64,000 nt of DNA from Schlegelella_A sp036496385. GTDB lineage: Bacteria > Pseudomonadota > Gammaproteobacteria > Burkholderiales > Burkholderiaceae_C. The DNA lies in contig DASXLD010000071.1 of the NCBI GenBank assembly GCA_036496385.1, positions 40,654-104,653 on the forward strand, given 5' to 3'. Below the pieces are notes generated by a model, which saw only the letters and a list, made by a program, of their open reading frames with translations, did no database searches and was not told the DNA's origin. The position numbers and the translations under genes were made by a program. Positions 50,354 to 59,534 of this stretch are shown here, piece by piece. Position 1 is the first letter of the stretch, and the number at the start of each line of letters is the position of its first letter.

Positions 50354-51183
50354 GGCTCGCGCTCTGCAACGAGGTGCTCGCCGGCATGCCGCTCGAGCGG
50401 CAGTGCGAGGTCGCGGCCGCGCTCGGCTACGACGGGCTCGAGATCGCGCCGTTCACGCTCGCCGACGCGCCCGAGCGAATCGACGCCGCCGGGGCGGCGC
50501 GCATCCGCCGCGTCGTCGAGGCGGCCGGGCTCGTCGTCACCGGCCTGCACTGGCTGCTCGTCGCGCCGCCGGGACTGTCGGTCACCGATCCCGATCCGGC
50601 CCTGCGCGCGCGCACGCTCGAGGTCGTGACGCGACTGGTCGCGCTCTGCAGCGAACTCGGCGGCAGCGTGCTCGTCCATGGCTCGCCGAAGCAGCGCCAG
50701 ATCGCGCCCGGCGAGACCGCGGCGACGGCGCGCGCGCGGCTGATCGACTTCCTCGCCGCGGTCGCCGGCGTCGCCGCCGAGCACGGCGTCGTCTATTGCA
50801 TCGAGCCCCTCGCGCGGCGCGAGACCTCGCTCGTCAACACGATCGGCGAGGCCGCCGAGATCGTTCGCGAGATCGCCAGCCCGGCGCTGCGGACGATGAT
50901 CGACTGCAGCGCCGCCGGCGCGAGCGAACCGCTGCCGGTGGCCGAGCTGATCGAGCGCTGGCTGCCGACCGGGCTCATCGGCCACATCCAGGTGAACGAC
51001 CCGAACCGGCGCGCCCCGGGCCAGGGCGAGATGCGCTTCGGTCCGATCCTGGCGGCGCTGGCGCGCCACGGCTACGACGGCACTGTCGCCGTCGAGCCCT
51101 TTGACTACGTTCCCGATGGTCCGTCGGCCGCGGCGTTCGCCGCCGGCTATCTGCGCGGCCTGCGCGAATCGCTCACGTCCTGA
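50350..51183 (+). CDS. Sugar phosphate isomerase/epimerase (AP endonuclease 2-like TIM barrel), first copy
   Basis: 277 residues. TIM-barrel xylose-isomerase-like fold: MRLALCNEVLAGMPLERQCEVAAALGYDGLEIAPF, GSVLVHGSPKQRQ, VYCIEPLARRETSLVNT, GLIGHIQVNDPNRRAPGQG and TVAVEPFDY. Metal-binding acid and His residues fall at the ends of these strands. It likely isomerises or epimerises a keto-sugar or related acid. Cotranslated with TctA (ATGA). Confidence 0.85.
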   Translation: MRLALCNEVLAGMPLERQCEVAAALGYDGLEIAPFTLADAPERIDAAGAARIRRVVEAAGLVVTGLHWLLVAPPGLSVTDPDPALRARTLEVVTRLVALCSELGGSVLVHGSPKQRQIAPGETAATARARLIDFLAAVAGVAAEHGVVYCIEPLARRETSLVNTIGEAAEIVREIASPALRTMIDCSAAGASEPLPVAELIERWLPTGLIGHIQVNDPNRRAPGQGEMRFGPILAALARHGYDGTVAVEPFDYVPDGPSAAAFAAGYLRGLRESLTS

Positions 51184-51199
51184 TCACGAGACTTCAGCC

Positions 51200-52363
51200 A
51201 TGGCAACTCGACGACTCGGCCTCATCATGCACGGCGTCACCGGCCGGATGGGGATGAACCAGCATCTCATCCGCTCGATCTGCGCGATCCGCGAGCAAGG
51301 CGGCGTTCTGCTCGCGAACGGCGACCGCGTGATGCCCGATCCGCTGCTGATCGGACGCAACGCCGAGAAGGTCGAGGCGCTCGCGCGCACCCACGGCATC
51401 CATCGCTGGGGGACCAATCTCGACGCCGCGCTCGCCAGCCGCGAGGACGCGATCTTCTTCGACGCCGGCACGACGCAGATGCGGCCGCAGTTGCTCGCGC
51501 GCGCGCTCGGCGCCGGCAAGCACGTCTACTGCGAGAAGCCGATCGCGACCAACCTCAACGAGGCGGTCGAGATCGCGCGCGTGGCGCAGGCGTCGGGCCT
51601 CAAGCACGGCGCGGTGCAGGACAAGCTCTTCCTGCCGGGCCTGCGCAAGCTCGACATGCTGCGCCGCGCCGGCTTCTTCGGCCGCATGCTCTCGCTTCGG
51701 CTCGAGTTCGGCTACTGGGTGTTCGAGGGCGACCTGCAGCCGATCCAACGGCCGTCGTGGAACTACCGCGCCGAAGACGGCGGCGGAATGATCCTCGACA
51801 TGATGTGCCATTGGCGCTATGTGCTCGACAACCTGTTCGGCGAGGTGCAGTCGATCTCGTGCCTCGGCGCGACCCACCTCCCGACGCGCTGGGACGAGAA
51901 CGGCAAGCCGTACCCGGCCAGCGCCGACGACGCTGCCTACGCGACGGTGCAGCTCAAGGGCTTCGGCGGCGAGCCGGTGATCGCGCAGCTCACCATGTCG
52001 TGGGCGACGCGGGTGCGGCGCGACGACCTCGTCACCTTCCACGTCGACGGCACCGAGGGCTCGGCGGTCGCCGGCCTGCACGACTGCCGCGCGCAATCGA
52101 AGGTCGCGACGCCGCGGCCGGTCTGGAACCCCGACGTCAGGCAGCCGATGAACTTCTTCGACCAGTGGCAGGAGATCCCCGACTCGATCGCCTACGACAA
52201 CGGCTTCAAGATCCAGTGGGAGCACTTCATCCGCCATGTCGTCGACGACGAGCCGTACCGATGGACTCTCGGCGAAGGCGCCAAGGGCGTGCAGCTCGTC
52301 GAGGCCGCGCTCGCGAGCTGGAAGGAGCGGCGCTGGATCGACGTCGCGCCGCTCGCGCTCTAA
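51200..52363 (+). CDS. Gfo/Idh/MocA-family NAD(P)-dependent oxidoreductase
   Basis: 387 residues. N-terminal Rossmann domain (GLIMHGVTGRMGMNQHLIRSI, then DPLLIGRNAEKVEALA), the EKPIATNLNEAVEIARVA motif with the conserved Lys, and a C-terminal substrate domain with GGMILDMMCHWRYVLDNLFG. Such enzymes oxidise or reduce sugars, cyclitols and their derivatives. The N-terminal glycine motif G-x-T-G-R-M-G resembles dihydrodipicolinate reductase more than the usual GxGxxG. ATG 51200, 16 nt after the isomerase. Confidence 0.9.
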   Translation: MATRRLGLIMHGVTGRMGMNQHLIRSICAIREQGGVLLANGDRVMPDPLLIGRNAEKVEALARTHGIHRWGTNLDAALASREDAIFFDAGTTQMRPQLLARALGAGKHVYCEKPIATNLNEAVEIARVAQASGLKHGAVQDKLFLPGLRKLDMLRRAGFFGRMLSLRLEFGYWVFEGDLQPIQRPSWNYRAEDGGGMILDMMCHWRYVLDNLFGEVQSISCLGATHLPTRWDENGKPYPASADDAAYATVQLKGFGGEPVIAQLTMSWATRVRRDDLVTFHVDGTEGSAVAGLHDCRAQSKVATPRPVWNPDVRQPMNFFDQWQEIPDSIAYDNGFKIQWEHFIRHVVDDEPYRWTLGEGAKGVQLVEAALASWKERRWIDVAPLAL

Positions 52364-52374
52364 AAGACGATGAC

Positions 52375-53592
52375 ATGGCCGCTCCGCTGACGCTGAAGCT
52401 GCCCGCCGCGAACGGCCGCCTCGAGTCGTACATGTTGCGCGACGCTGCGCCGTTCGCGACCGCGGCGGCGCCGACGCTGCCGTTCACGCGCATCGCCTAC
52501 TCGGCGGCACACGTCGTCGCCGACCCGCTGGCGACCGGCGATCCCTCGCTCGACGCCAGGATCGACTGGGACGCGACGATCGCGTATCGCCAGCGCCTCT
52601 GGCGGCTCGGCCTCGGCGTCGCCGAGGCGATGGACACCGCGCAGCGCGGCATGGGCCTCGACTGGCCGACGTCGCTCGAGCTCATCGAGAAAAGCCTGGC
52701 CGCGGCGCGCGACGTTCCGGGCGCGCTCGTCGCCTGCGGTTGCGGCACCGACCACCTCGACCCCGCCGCCGCGACCGACGTCGACGACGTGATTCACGCC
52801 TACGAAGAGCAGATGGCGGCGATCGAGAAGCACGGCGGCCGCCTGATCGTGATGGCGAGCCGCGCCCTCGCCCGCATCGCGAAGACCCCGGCCGACTACG
52901 AGCGCGTCTACGACCGCGTCCTGATGCAGTCGCGCCAGCCGGTCATCCTGCACTGGCTCGGCGAGATGTTCGACCCGGCGCTGGCGGGCTACTGGCTCGG
53001 CAGCGAAGGCGCGGGCGGCGACGCGATCGACCGTGCGATGGATGTTGCGCTCGGCGTCATCGCGGCCAATCCGGGCAAGGTCGACGGCATCAAGATCTCG
53101 CTCCTCGACAAGGACCGCGAGATCGCGATGCGGCGACGGCTGCCCGAGGGCGTCCGCATGTACACCGGCGACGACTTCAACTACGCCGAGCTGATCGCCG
53201 GCGACGGCATCGGCGCGGCCGCGAACCGGCAGCACAGCGACGCCCTGCTCGGCATCTTCGACGCCATCGCGCCCGCTGCGAGTGCCGCGCTCGCTGCGCT
53301 CGCCGCCGGCGACGTCGATCGCTTTCAGGCCATCCTCGCGCCGACGGTGCCGCTGTCGCGCCACATCTTTCGGGCGCCGACGCGCTTCTACAAGACCGGC
53401 ATCGTCTTTCTCGCCTGGCTGAACGGCCACCAGCGCCACTTCGCGATGGTCGGCGGCCAGCAGAGCGCACGTTCGCTGCTCCATTTCGCCGACGCGTTCC
53501 GGCTTGCCGACGCGGCCGGGCTGCTCGAGCAGCCGGAGCTGGCGACGACGCGGATGCGCCAGCTGCTGGCGCTGCACGGCGTCGACGGCTGA
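52375..53592 (+). CDS. DUF993 family protein (dihydrodipicolinate synthase/aldolase-like)
   Basis: 405 residues. Resembles the DHDPS/N-acetylneuraminate lyase TIM-barrel family in its middle (CGCGTDHLDPAAATDVDDVIHAYEEQMAA, KHGGRLIVMASRALARI, KVDGIKISLLDKDREIAM with the likely Schiff-base Lys in DGIKIS, and RMYTGDDFNY). DUF993 has no settled function that I know; it co-occurs with Gfo/Idh dehydrogenases and sugar isomerases, suggesting aldol cleavage of an oxidised sugar. Start ATG 52375, 11 nt after the dehydrogenase. Confidence 0.85.
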   Translation: MAAPLTLKLPAANGRLESYMLRDAAPFATAAAPTLPFTRIAYSAAHVVADPLATGDPSLDARIDWDATIAYRQRLWRLGLGVAEAMDTAQRGMGLDWPTSLELIEKSLAAARDVPGALVACGCGTDHLDPAAATDVDDVIHAYEEQMAAIEKHGGRLIVMASRALARIAKTPADYERVYDRVLMQSRQPVILHWLGEMFDPALAGYWLGSEGAGGDAIDRAMDVALGVIAANPGKVDGIKISLLDKDREIAMRRRLPEGVRMYTGDDFNYAELIAGDGIGAAANRQHSDALLGIFDAIAPAASAALAALAAGDVDRFQAILAPTVPLSRHIFRAPTRFYKTGIVFLAWLNGHQRHFAMVGGQQSARSLLHFADAFRLADAAGLLEQPELATTRMRQLLALHGVDG

Positions 53593-53604
53593 GGAATTCG
53601 GGGC

Positions 53605-54501
53605 GTGCGCGACTTCTCGGCCGACCACCGCTGGCTCTCGATCAACACCGCGACGCTGCGCGGCGCCGGCACGCTGGACCGCATCATCGCGGCGTGCGCT
53701 CGCCACGGCATCGGCGCGATCTCGCCTTGGCGAGACCAGGTCCATGCAATCGGCGTCGAGCGCACGGCCGGGCTCGTCCGCGAGCACGGCCTCGCGCTCT
53801 CGGGCTATTGCCGGGGCGGCATGTTCCCGGCCATGGATGCCGCGGGCAGGAAGCGCGCGCTCGACGACAACCGGCGCGCGATCGACGAGGCGCGTGCGTT
53901 CGACGCCGCCTGCCTCGTCCTCGTCGTCGGCAGCCTGCCGGGTGCGCTCGACGGAGCGCCGCAGTCGAAAGACCTGTTTGCCGCGCGCGCCGATGTCCAC
54001 GACGGCGTCGCCGCGACGCTCGAGCACGCGCGTGCCGCCGCGATGCCGCTCGCGATCGAGCCGCTGCATCCGATGTACGCCGCCGACCGCGCGTGCGTCA
54101 ACACGCTCGAGCACGCGCTCGACCTCTGCGATGCGATCGACCCGGCGCCTGGCGGCACTCCCGGCGTCGAGGAAGTGCGGCGTGCCGCCCTCGGCGTCGC
54201 GGTCGACGTCTATCACGTCTGGTGGGATCCCAAGCTCGAGGCGCAGATTGCGCGCGCCGGTCGCGAGCGCCTGCTCGCGTTCCATGTCTGCGACTGGCTC
54301 GTGCCGACGAAGGACCTGCTCAACGACCGCGGCATGATGGGCGACGGCGTGATCGACATCCCACGCATTCGCGGCTGGGTCGAGCAGGCCGGATTCGCCG
54401 GCTACAGCGAGGTCGAGATCTTCTCGAGCGAGAACTGGTGGAGGCGGCCCGACGACGAAGTGCTGCGGACGTGCATCGAGCGGCACCGCTCGTGCGTTTG
54501 A
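53605..54501 (+). CDS. Sugar phosphate isomerase/epimerase, second copy
   Basis: 298 residues from GTG 53605. TIM-barrel isomerase: WLSINTATLRGAGTLDRIIAACARHGIGAISPWR, CLVLVVGSLPG, PLAIEPLHPMYAADRACVNTL, VAVDVYHVWWDPKLEAQI and LLAFHVCDWLVP, with FAGYSEVEIFSSENWW at the end. It is clearly diverged from the first copy, so the two probably catalyse different steps. Last gene of the plus-strand cluster, converging with the MFS gene 19 nt later. Confidence 0.87.
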   Translation: MRDFSADHRWLSINTATLRGAGTLDRIIAACARHGIGAISPWRDQVHAIGVERTAGLVREHGLALSGYCRGGMFPAMDAAGRKRALDDNRRAIDEARAFDAACLVLVVGSLPGALDGAPQSKDLFAARADVHDGVAATLEHARAAAMPLAIEPLHPMYAADRACVNTLEHALDLCDAIDPAPGGTPGVEEVRRAALGVAVDVYHVWWDPKLEAQIARAGRERLLAFHVCDWLVPTKDLLNDRGMMGDGVIDIPRIRGWVEQAGFAGYSEVEIFSSENWWRRPDDEVLRTCIERHRSCV

Positions 54502-54520
54502 GTGGCCGCGTGCGAGCGCG

Positions 54521-55765
54521 CTAGGCGGCGGCCGGCGCTAGCGCCGTGCGCCGCGCTTTGTGGACGTTGATGGCCGTCGTGATCATGAGCGCCTGCGCGA
54601 TCGCGATACCGAGCCAGACATCGGCCGGCCGTTGCATGTCGAGCAGCGGGCCGAAGACGAGCGGCGCGAACGCCTGGCCGATGTCGAGACCGGAGTAGAC
54701 GACGCCATAGACCCGACCGGTCGCATTCTCGGGCGCAGCGCGCTTGACGATGAGGTCCCGCGACGGCCCGGCGATGCCGGCGGCCGCGCCCATCAACGCG
54801 AACAGGGCGGGCACGGCGAGCGGCGCGAGCGGTGCATAGCCGATCGTGAGCGCGATCGCCGCCGCGACCGAGAAGCCGATCGCGACGATCCGCTCGCAGC
54901 GCGACGGATCGGCGGCGAGAAAGCCTCCGATCACCATGCCGCCGGCGCTGGCGACCATGTAGAAGGTGAGGCACATCGCCGCCCAGCGCGTCGGCACCGC
55001 ATGCAGCAGGCGCGCCGCCTCGGGAGCGAACGCCTGGATGCCGCCGAGCACGACGGCGTAGAGGAAGAAGAAGCCGAAGCACATCCATACCGCGGGGATG
55101 ACGAGGAAGCCGAAGCTCGCCGCTCCGCTGGCTCGCGTCTTGGTCGCCTTCGGTGCCGCAGCGCTCGTCATCTCGATCGTCAGCCGTGATCGGTTGACCA
55201 TCAGAACGCCGAGGACGACGAGCGCGAGCACGCCGGCCGAGGCCAGGGCGACGCGCCAGGAGAACGCGAGCGCGATCGGCACCAGCATCGCCGGCGCGAG
55301 CGCCCAGCCGAGACTGCCGGTGATGCCGTGGACGCTGAACGCGTGGCCGAGCCGCGAGGCGTGGATCTTGCGGTTGAGCAGCGTGTAGTCGACCGGGTGG
55401 AAGACGCCGTTGCCGAGGCCGGCAACGATCGCGAAGCCGACCAGCATCGCGTAGCTCGTGCTGGCGGCGAAGCCGAACGCCGCGACGGCGAGCAGGGCGA
55501 TGCCGCCGAACAGGATCGGCCGCGGCCCGAAGCGGTCGACGACGAAGCCCGACAACGCCTGGACCGAGCACGAGACGACGAAGAACACCGTCAGCAGGAG
55601 GCCGAGCTCCGCATAGCTGGCGTGGAACGCATCCTTCAGCCACGGGAAGAGCGGCGGCAGCAGCAGCTGGCTGAAGTGGCTGACGCAGTGCGCGAGGCCG
55701 ACCAGCCCCATCACGGCGGCGTCGCTTCGACGCGAGGGCGACAGCGGGGCTGCGAAGGTACTCAT
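54521..55765 (-). CDS. MFS transporter
   Basis: 414 residues with 12 hydrophobic helices. MFS signature RFGPRPILFGG-type loop between helices 2 and 3 (DRFGPRPILFGGIALL) and an N-terminal LAHCVSHFSQLLLPPLFPWLKDAF segment seen in FSR/fosmidomycin-resistance-like carriers. It may export a catabolite or drug. It converges on the sugar cluster, so it is a separate transcript. ATG 55765 chosen; 12 in-frame codons upstream lack a ribosome site. Confidence 0.85.
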   Translation of the reverse strand: MSTFAAPLSPSRRSDAAVMGLVGLAHCVSHFSQLLLPPLFPWLKDAFHASYAELGLLLTVFFVVSCSVQALSGFVVDRFGPRPILFGGIALLAVAAFGFAASTSYAMLVGFAIVAGLGNGVFHPVDYTLLNRKIHASRLGHAFSVHGITGSLGWALAPAMLVPIALAFSWRVALASAGVLALVVLGVLMVNRSRLTIEMTSAAAPKATKTRASGAASFGFLVIPAVWMCFGFFFLYAVVLGGIQAFAPEAARLLHAVPTRWAAMCLTFYMVASAGGMVIGGFLAADPSRCERIVAIGFSVAAAIALTIGYAPLAPLAVPALFALMGAAAGIAGPSRDLIVKRAAPENATGRVYGVVYSGLDIGQAFAPLVFGPLLDMQRPADVWLGIAIAQALMITTAINVHKARRTALAPAAA

Positions 55766-55976
55766 GAAGACGAAGGCGCGGATCTGCGCGGTGCGCGGCA
55801 AGCCTCTATCGTAGACGCGGCAGCGGAGCGGGCCGGCCGCACGGCGGTCGAGCGGCTCTTCGTTCGTCGCGCGCCGCTGCAGCGCGGCCCGTCGCCGGCG
55901 CAGTCCGTCGCTCCGCGCTGGCGCTACGCTGCGCCCCGACCGACCATGGCAGCCGCTTTCCGCTCAGGAGCACACG

Positions 55977-56714
55977 ATGACCTTCGTCCGCCGTCCCTTC
56001 CTCGCCTTGGCCGCGCTCGTCGCCGTCGGCGCATCGCCATGGGCGCTCGCCGCCGACACCGTGCGCGGTTCCGGAGTCGCCAAGACCGAGCGCCGCGACG
56101 TCGGCGCCTTCATCGGCGTCGCCGTCGGCGGACCGTTCGCCGTCGTGCTGCGCCCCGGAAGCCGCGAGGCGATCGAGATCGTCGCCGACGACAACGTCCT
56201 GCCGCTGATCGAGACCAGAGTGCGTGGCAGCGGCGATGAGCGAACCCTCCAGATCGACCTCGTCAGGAACGCGCGCGTCGAGCCGCGCACGCCGATCATC
56301 GTCACCGTCGATTTCGTCCGCCTCGAGCGGGTTGCCATCGGCGGCTCCGGAAGCATCGACGGCAAGTCGATCAAGACGACGAAGCTCCAGGCCGCGATCG
56401 GCGGCTCCGGCTCGATCGGCCTCGCCGGCCTCGACGTCGGCGAGCTCGCGGTCTCGATCGGCGGCAGCGGCAGCTTTCGCGCCGACGGCCAGGCTCGCAA
56501 CCTCGCGGTGAACATCGGCGGCAGCGGCCACTGCGACGCCGAACGGCTCGCCGCCGGCGACGTCACGGTGGCGATGGCCGGCAGCGGCGACGCCCGCGTC
56601 CACGCCGACAACGCGCTGAAGGCGTCGATTGCGGGCAGCGGCGACGTCTACTACAGCGGCGCGGCGACCCCCCAGGTGGCCATCGTCGGCTCCGGCCGCG
56701 TCAAGAAGCTCTAG
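55977..56714 (+). CDS. Exported head-GIN domain (DUF2807) beta-helix protein
   Basis: 245 residues. Signal peptide (RRPFLALAALVAVGASPWALA-AD) followed by a DUF2807 domain built of repeated IGGSGSI-like units (VAIGGSGSIDGKSI, AAIGGSGSIGLAG, VSIGGSGSFRADG, VNIGGSGHCDAE, VAMAGSGDARV, ASIAGSGDVYY), the rungs of a right-handed beta-helix. Family members are periplasmic; function unknown, possibly adhesion-like or sensing. Ribosome site AGGAGCAC before ATG 55977. It stands alone. Confidence 0.88.
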   Translation: MTFVRRPFLALAALVAVGASPWALAADTVRGSGVAKTERRDVGAFIGVAVGGPFAVVLRPGSREAIEIVADDNVLPLIETRVRGSGDERTLQIDLVRNARVEPRTPIIVTVDFVRLERVAIGGSGSIDGKSIKTTKLQAAIGGSGSIGLAGLDVGELAVSIGGSGSFRADGQARNLAVNIGGSGHCDAERLAAGDVTVAMAGSGDARVHADNALKASIAGSGDVYYSGAATPQVAIVGSGRVKKL

Positions 56715-56853
56715 CGGGCGTCGGCAGGCCGCGGCCGGCCATCGGCTCGCTTCTGCCGTGTGTCGGCTGTAACAGAACGTAGCTTCCTGACCCGCCTAGA
56801 CTCGCTGCAGCGTACGACGCCATGAACGGCATCGTCCGGCATCAGGAGCAGCC

Positions 56854-58155
56854 ATGCTGACATCGCTCTTCGGAGATTTGCGGGCGGCGCGCGACGCGAA
56901 GTCGAAGGCTTCCGATTTCGAAGAGACCCAGGTCGTCAACAGCAGCCCCGACTTCGCGGCCACGGCGATCATGGAGAGCATCGCCACCGAGGTGAACGAG
57001 CGCGGTCAGATCATCGACCGCCACGTCAGCGATCTCGTCGTCACCGGCTCGCCGGCGCAGGCGATCCGCGAGCACTTCGCGACGACGCGCGCCGACCTCG
57101 AGACGGCGACGTCGATGATCACGTTGCTCGACCCGGTCGGCGTCTGGGCTTCGTCGGTCGTCAAGGCGCTGTCCGACGCCGGCGGCCGGCCGATCGAGAA
57201 GCTCCACCTGCGCGAGCACACGACGCTGCGCACGATCGCGATGATCGAGCGGACGACGCTGGTGCGCCGCAACGAGGACACCCTGCGCATCTTCCACGCC
57301 GACGTGCGCGCGCCGGGCCCCGAGAACGCCGAGATTCCGGTCGCGCTGATGGAGCGCAGCCAGATGACCGCGGTCATCATCGGCCCGATGCAGCCGCACG
57401 CGATCGACGCGTTGCTGGCGTCGCTGCGTCACGCGACCAGCCTTGCGACGTGGCGCTGCGCCCACCTGCTCTTCCAGCTGCCGCCGAACGCCGCCTGGAT
57501 CGACGACAAGGTGCACGCGATCGCCTGGCCCGAGCGCTTGCACGTGCACATCGTCAGCGAGCCGATGACGGGCGCGTCGTCGGTCTGGAACGCGATGCTC
57601 AACGTCTGGAACGAGGCCAAGCTGGAGCCGGGCTGGGACCCGACGGCCGTCTCGCCGATGCTCGGCACGAGTGATTTTCCGATCAAGGTCGGCGAGCTCG
57701 ATCCGAAGGGGATCGCGAGCGCAAGGCCGGCCGAGGCCGAAGCTGCCGCGGCCGCCGTCGCTGCGGCGACCGGCCATGGCGTCCTCGACGCGGCGCGCGG
57801 CCGCCTGGCGCTCGCCAGCCTGCGCAAGCTCGACGGCCTGCTCGGCTGCGCCCTGGTCGATGCTGCGACCGGGCTGGTCCTCGCCCACGAAGCGCGCGAC
57901 CCGCAGGCGATCGACATGGAGCACGCCGCGGCCGCGTGTGCCCAGGTGCTTGCCAGCCAACGCGCCGCGGCGCAGACGATCGGCCTCGCCGATCCGATCG
58001 ACGAGATCATCACCACCGCCGGATCGCGCCATGTCCTGATCCGCGCCCTGCAGCGCCACGCCGACCTCGTGCTGGTGGCCTTGCTCGAGAAGCACCGCAC
58101 CAACCTCGCCCTCGCCCGCTTCCAGCTGCTCGAGGTCGAGCGCAGTCTGCCCTGA
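56854..58155 (+). CDS. Uncharacterised protein with C-terminal roadblock/LC7-like domain
   Basis: 433 residues, no signal peptide or membrane helix. I do not recognise the N-terminal 300 residues (starts MLTSLFGDLRAARDAKSKAS); they are alpha/beta mixed with a LDPVGVWASSVVKALSDAGGRP segment. The C-terminus (about 325-430) resembles a roadblock/LC7 domain: LASLRKLDGLLGCALVDAATGLVLAHE and ITTAGSRHVLIRALQRHADLVLVALLEK. Roadblock proteins often scaffold small GTPases (for example MglB), but no GTPase gene is beside it. Ribosome site AGGAGCAG. It is flanked by the head-GIN gene and by convergent rnhA. Confidence 0.75.
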   Translation: MLTSLFGDLRAARDAKSKASDFEETQVVNSSPDFAATAIMESIATEVNERGQIIDRHVSDLVVTGSPAQAIREHFATTRADLETATSMITLLDPVGVWASSVVKALSDAGGRPIEKLHLREHTTLRTIAMIERTTLVRRNEDTLRIFHADVRAPGPENAEIPVALMERSQMTAVIIGPMQPHAIDALLASLRHATSLATWRCAHLLFQLPPNAAWIDDKVHAIAWPERLHVHIVSEPMTGASSVWNAMLNVWNEAKLEPGWDPTAVSPMLGTSDFPIKVGELDPKGIASARPAEAEAAAAAVAAATGHGVLDAARGRLALASLRKLDGLLGCALVDAATGLVLAHEARDPQAIDMEHAAAACAQVLASQRAAAQTIGLADPIDEIITTAGSRHVLIRALQRHADLVLVALLEKHRTNLALARFQLLEVERSLP

Positions 58156-58188
58156 GAGCGGCGACTGCCGGGCTCGCGCCCCGGCTGC

Positions 58189-58638
58189 TCAGGCGTCGCT
58201 GCGCGTCTTCAGGGCGAGCGCCTTGTTGGCGAGCGCGTCGGCCTTCTCATTGCAGCGATCGCCGTTGTGGCCACGCACCCAGCGCACGCTGACACGACGC
58301 GCGTCGGCGAGCGCGAACAGGCGCTTCCACAACGCCTGGTTCGCGACCGGGTCGCCCTTCGAATTGCGAAAGCCTTTGCGTTCCCAGCTCGATCGCCATT
58401 CGGTGAGACCTTTCAGCACGTACTGGCTGTCGGACACGAGCTCGACCTCGGCGCCGGCAGGGACGAGCTCGAGCCCTTCGACCGCCGCCGTCAGCTCGGC
58501 GATCTGGTTCGTGCCGGGGCCGATGAATCCGAAATGGTCGACCTCGTCGCCGTCAGGAGCGATGACCACGGCGCCCCAGCCGGCGGGCCCGGGATTGGTG
58601 GGCGCGCAGGCGCCGTCCGTGTAGGCAGTCCATTTCAT
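58189..58638 (-). CDS. rnhA: Ribonuclease HI
   Basis: 149 residues. Catalytic carboxylates in YTDGACAPTNPGPAGWG (Asp), NQIAELTAAVEGL (Glu), LVSDSQYVLKGL (Asp) and the C-terminal Asp in the CNEKADALANKAL helix; His in VRGHNGDRCNEKADA. Degrades the RNA strand of RNA-DNA hybrids. ATG 58638 overlaps the methyltransferase stop (ATGA). Confidence 0.97.
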   Translation of the reverse strand: MKWTAYTDGACAPTNPGPAGWGAVVIAPDGDEVDHFGFIGPGTNQIAELTAAVEGLELVPAGAEVELVSDSQYVLKGLTEWRSSWERKGFRNSKGDPVANQALWKRLFALADARRVSVRWVRGHNGDRCNEKADALANKALALKTRSDA

Positions 58639-59534
58639 CGACCGATCGCTCCGCCGTCGTCGATCTCCGCGGTGGCGCGAGTCTTGTGCTGCGTGACCGC
58701 GACCGGCGCTGGAGCTGCGTGTGCCTTCGGGCGCGCGTCGTTGCGGATCAGGCCGACCAGGCGCATGCCGCGCACCCGCTTCACGGCAACGATGTAGTAA
58801 AGCGCGCCGAACACTGGCCACCAGTGCTCACCGGCGCGCTCCATCCACGCGAACCGCGCCAGCCAGCGGCTCGATCGCACCGGCGGCACGTAGCAGCCGA
58901 AGCGACCCGCCTCGACCTCGAAGCTGAGCAGGCGCAGCCAGTCGCGCAGGCGCCGATAGCCGACGAACTCGCCCGCGTGCGGCAGGAACAGTTCAGGGGA
59001 CGAGCCCGGTGCGATCCGGCGGCGCAGCCGCCCGAGGCGCTGACGCACTCCCCACAGGCTCGCCGGATTGAAGCCGACGATGATGGCGCGACCTTCGGGA
59101 ACGAGGACGCGCTCGACTTCGCGCAAAGTGAGATGGGGATCACGAGCGAGCTCGAGGGCGTGCGGCAGGATGACGAGGTCGAGCGTGCCGGCGGCGAACG
59201 GCAAGGCATCGAAGTGGCAGCGCAGGCTCGGCGTCGTGGCGACCCAGGCGCGACCGCAAGGGCCTTCGGCGATAGGCCCGCCCGGCGTTCCCGGCTGCGC
59301 TTCGACTTCGCTCGGCGGAGGCTCATTGTCGCCGGCCGACTCGACGGCGAGCCAACGATGCGGCATGCGGTTCGCCTGCAAGGCATCGAGCTGGGGCAAC
59401 CCGAGTTGCAGCGCGTGGAACCCGAACACGTCGGCAACGGCGCGGTCGAGATGGCGCCGCTCCCACTCGAGGAGAACCTGGCCCACGGGGGACCGCAGCC
59501 ATTGGGGCAACTGTATGATCGCCGCTTCCGTCAT
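58635..59534 (-). CDS. SAM-dependent methyltransferase (Methyltransf_11 type)
   Basis: 299 residues. The family N-terminus WLRSPVGQVLLEWERRHLDRAVADVFGFHALQLGLP (about 10-45) is followed by a divergent SAM domain with FDALPFAAGTLDLVILPHALELARDPHLTLREVERVLVPEG. The usual glycine-rich SAM loop is hard to see. This family is always beside rnhA and gloB in betaproteobacteria; its substrate is unknown. ATG 59534 overlaps the ATG of divergent gloB at 59533 by two bases (CATG), so there is no intergenic space. Confidence 0.85.
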   Translation of the reverse strand: MTEAAIIQLPQWLRSPVGQVLLEWERRHLDRAVADVFGFHALQLGLPQLDALQANRMPHRWLAVESAGDNEPPPSEVEAQPGTPGGPIAEGPCGRAWVATTPSLRCHFDALPFAAGTLDLVILPHALELARDPHLTLREVERVLVPEGRAIIVGFNPASLWGVRQRLGRLRRRIAPGSSPELFLPHAGEFVGYRRLRDWLRLLSFEVEAGRFGCYVPPVRSSRWLARFAWMERAGEHWWPVFGALYYIVAVKRVRGMRLVGLIRNDARPKAHAAPAPVAVTQHKTRATAEIDDGGAIGR

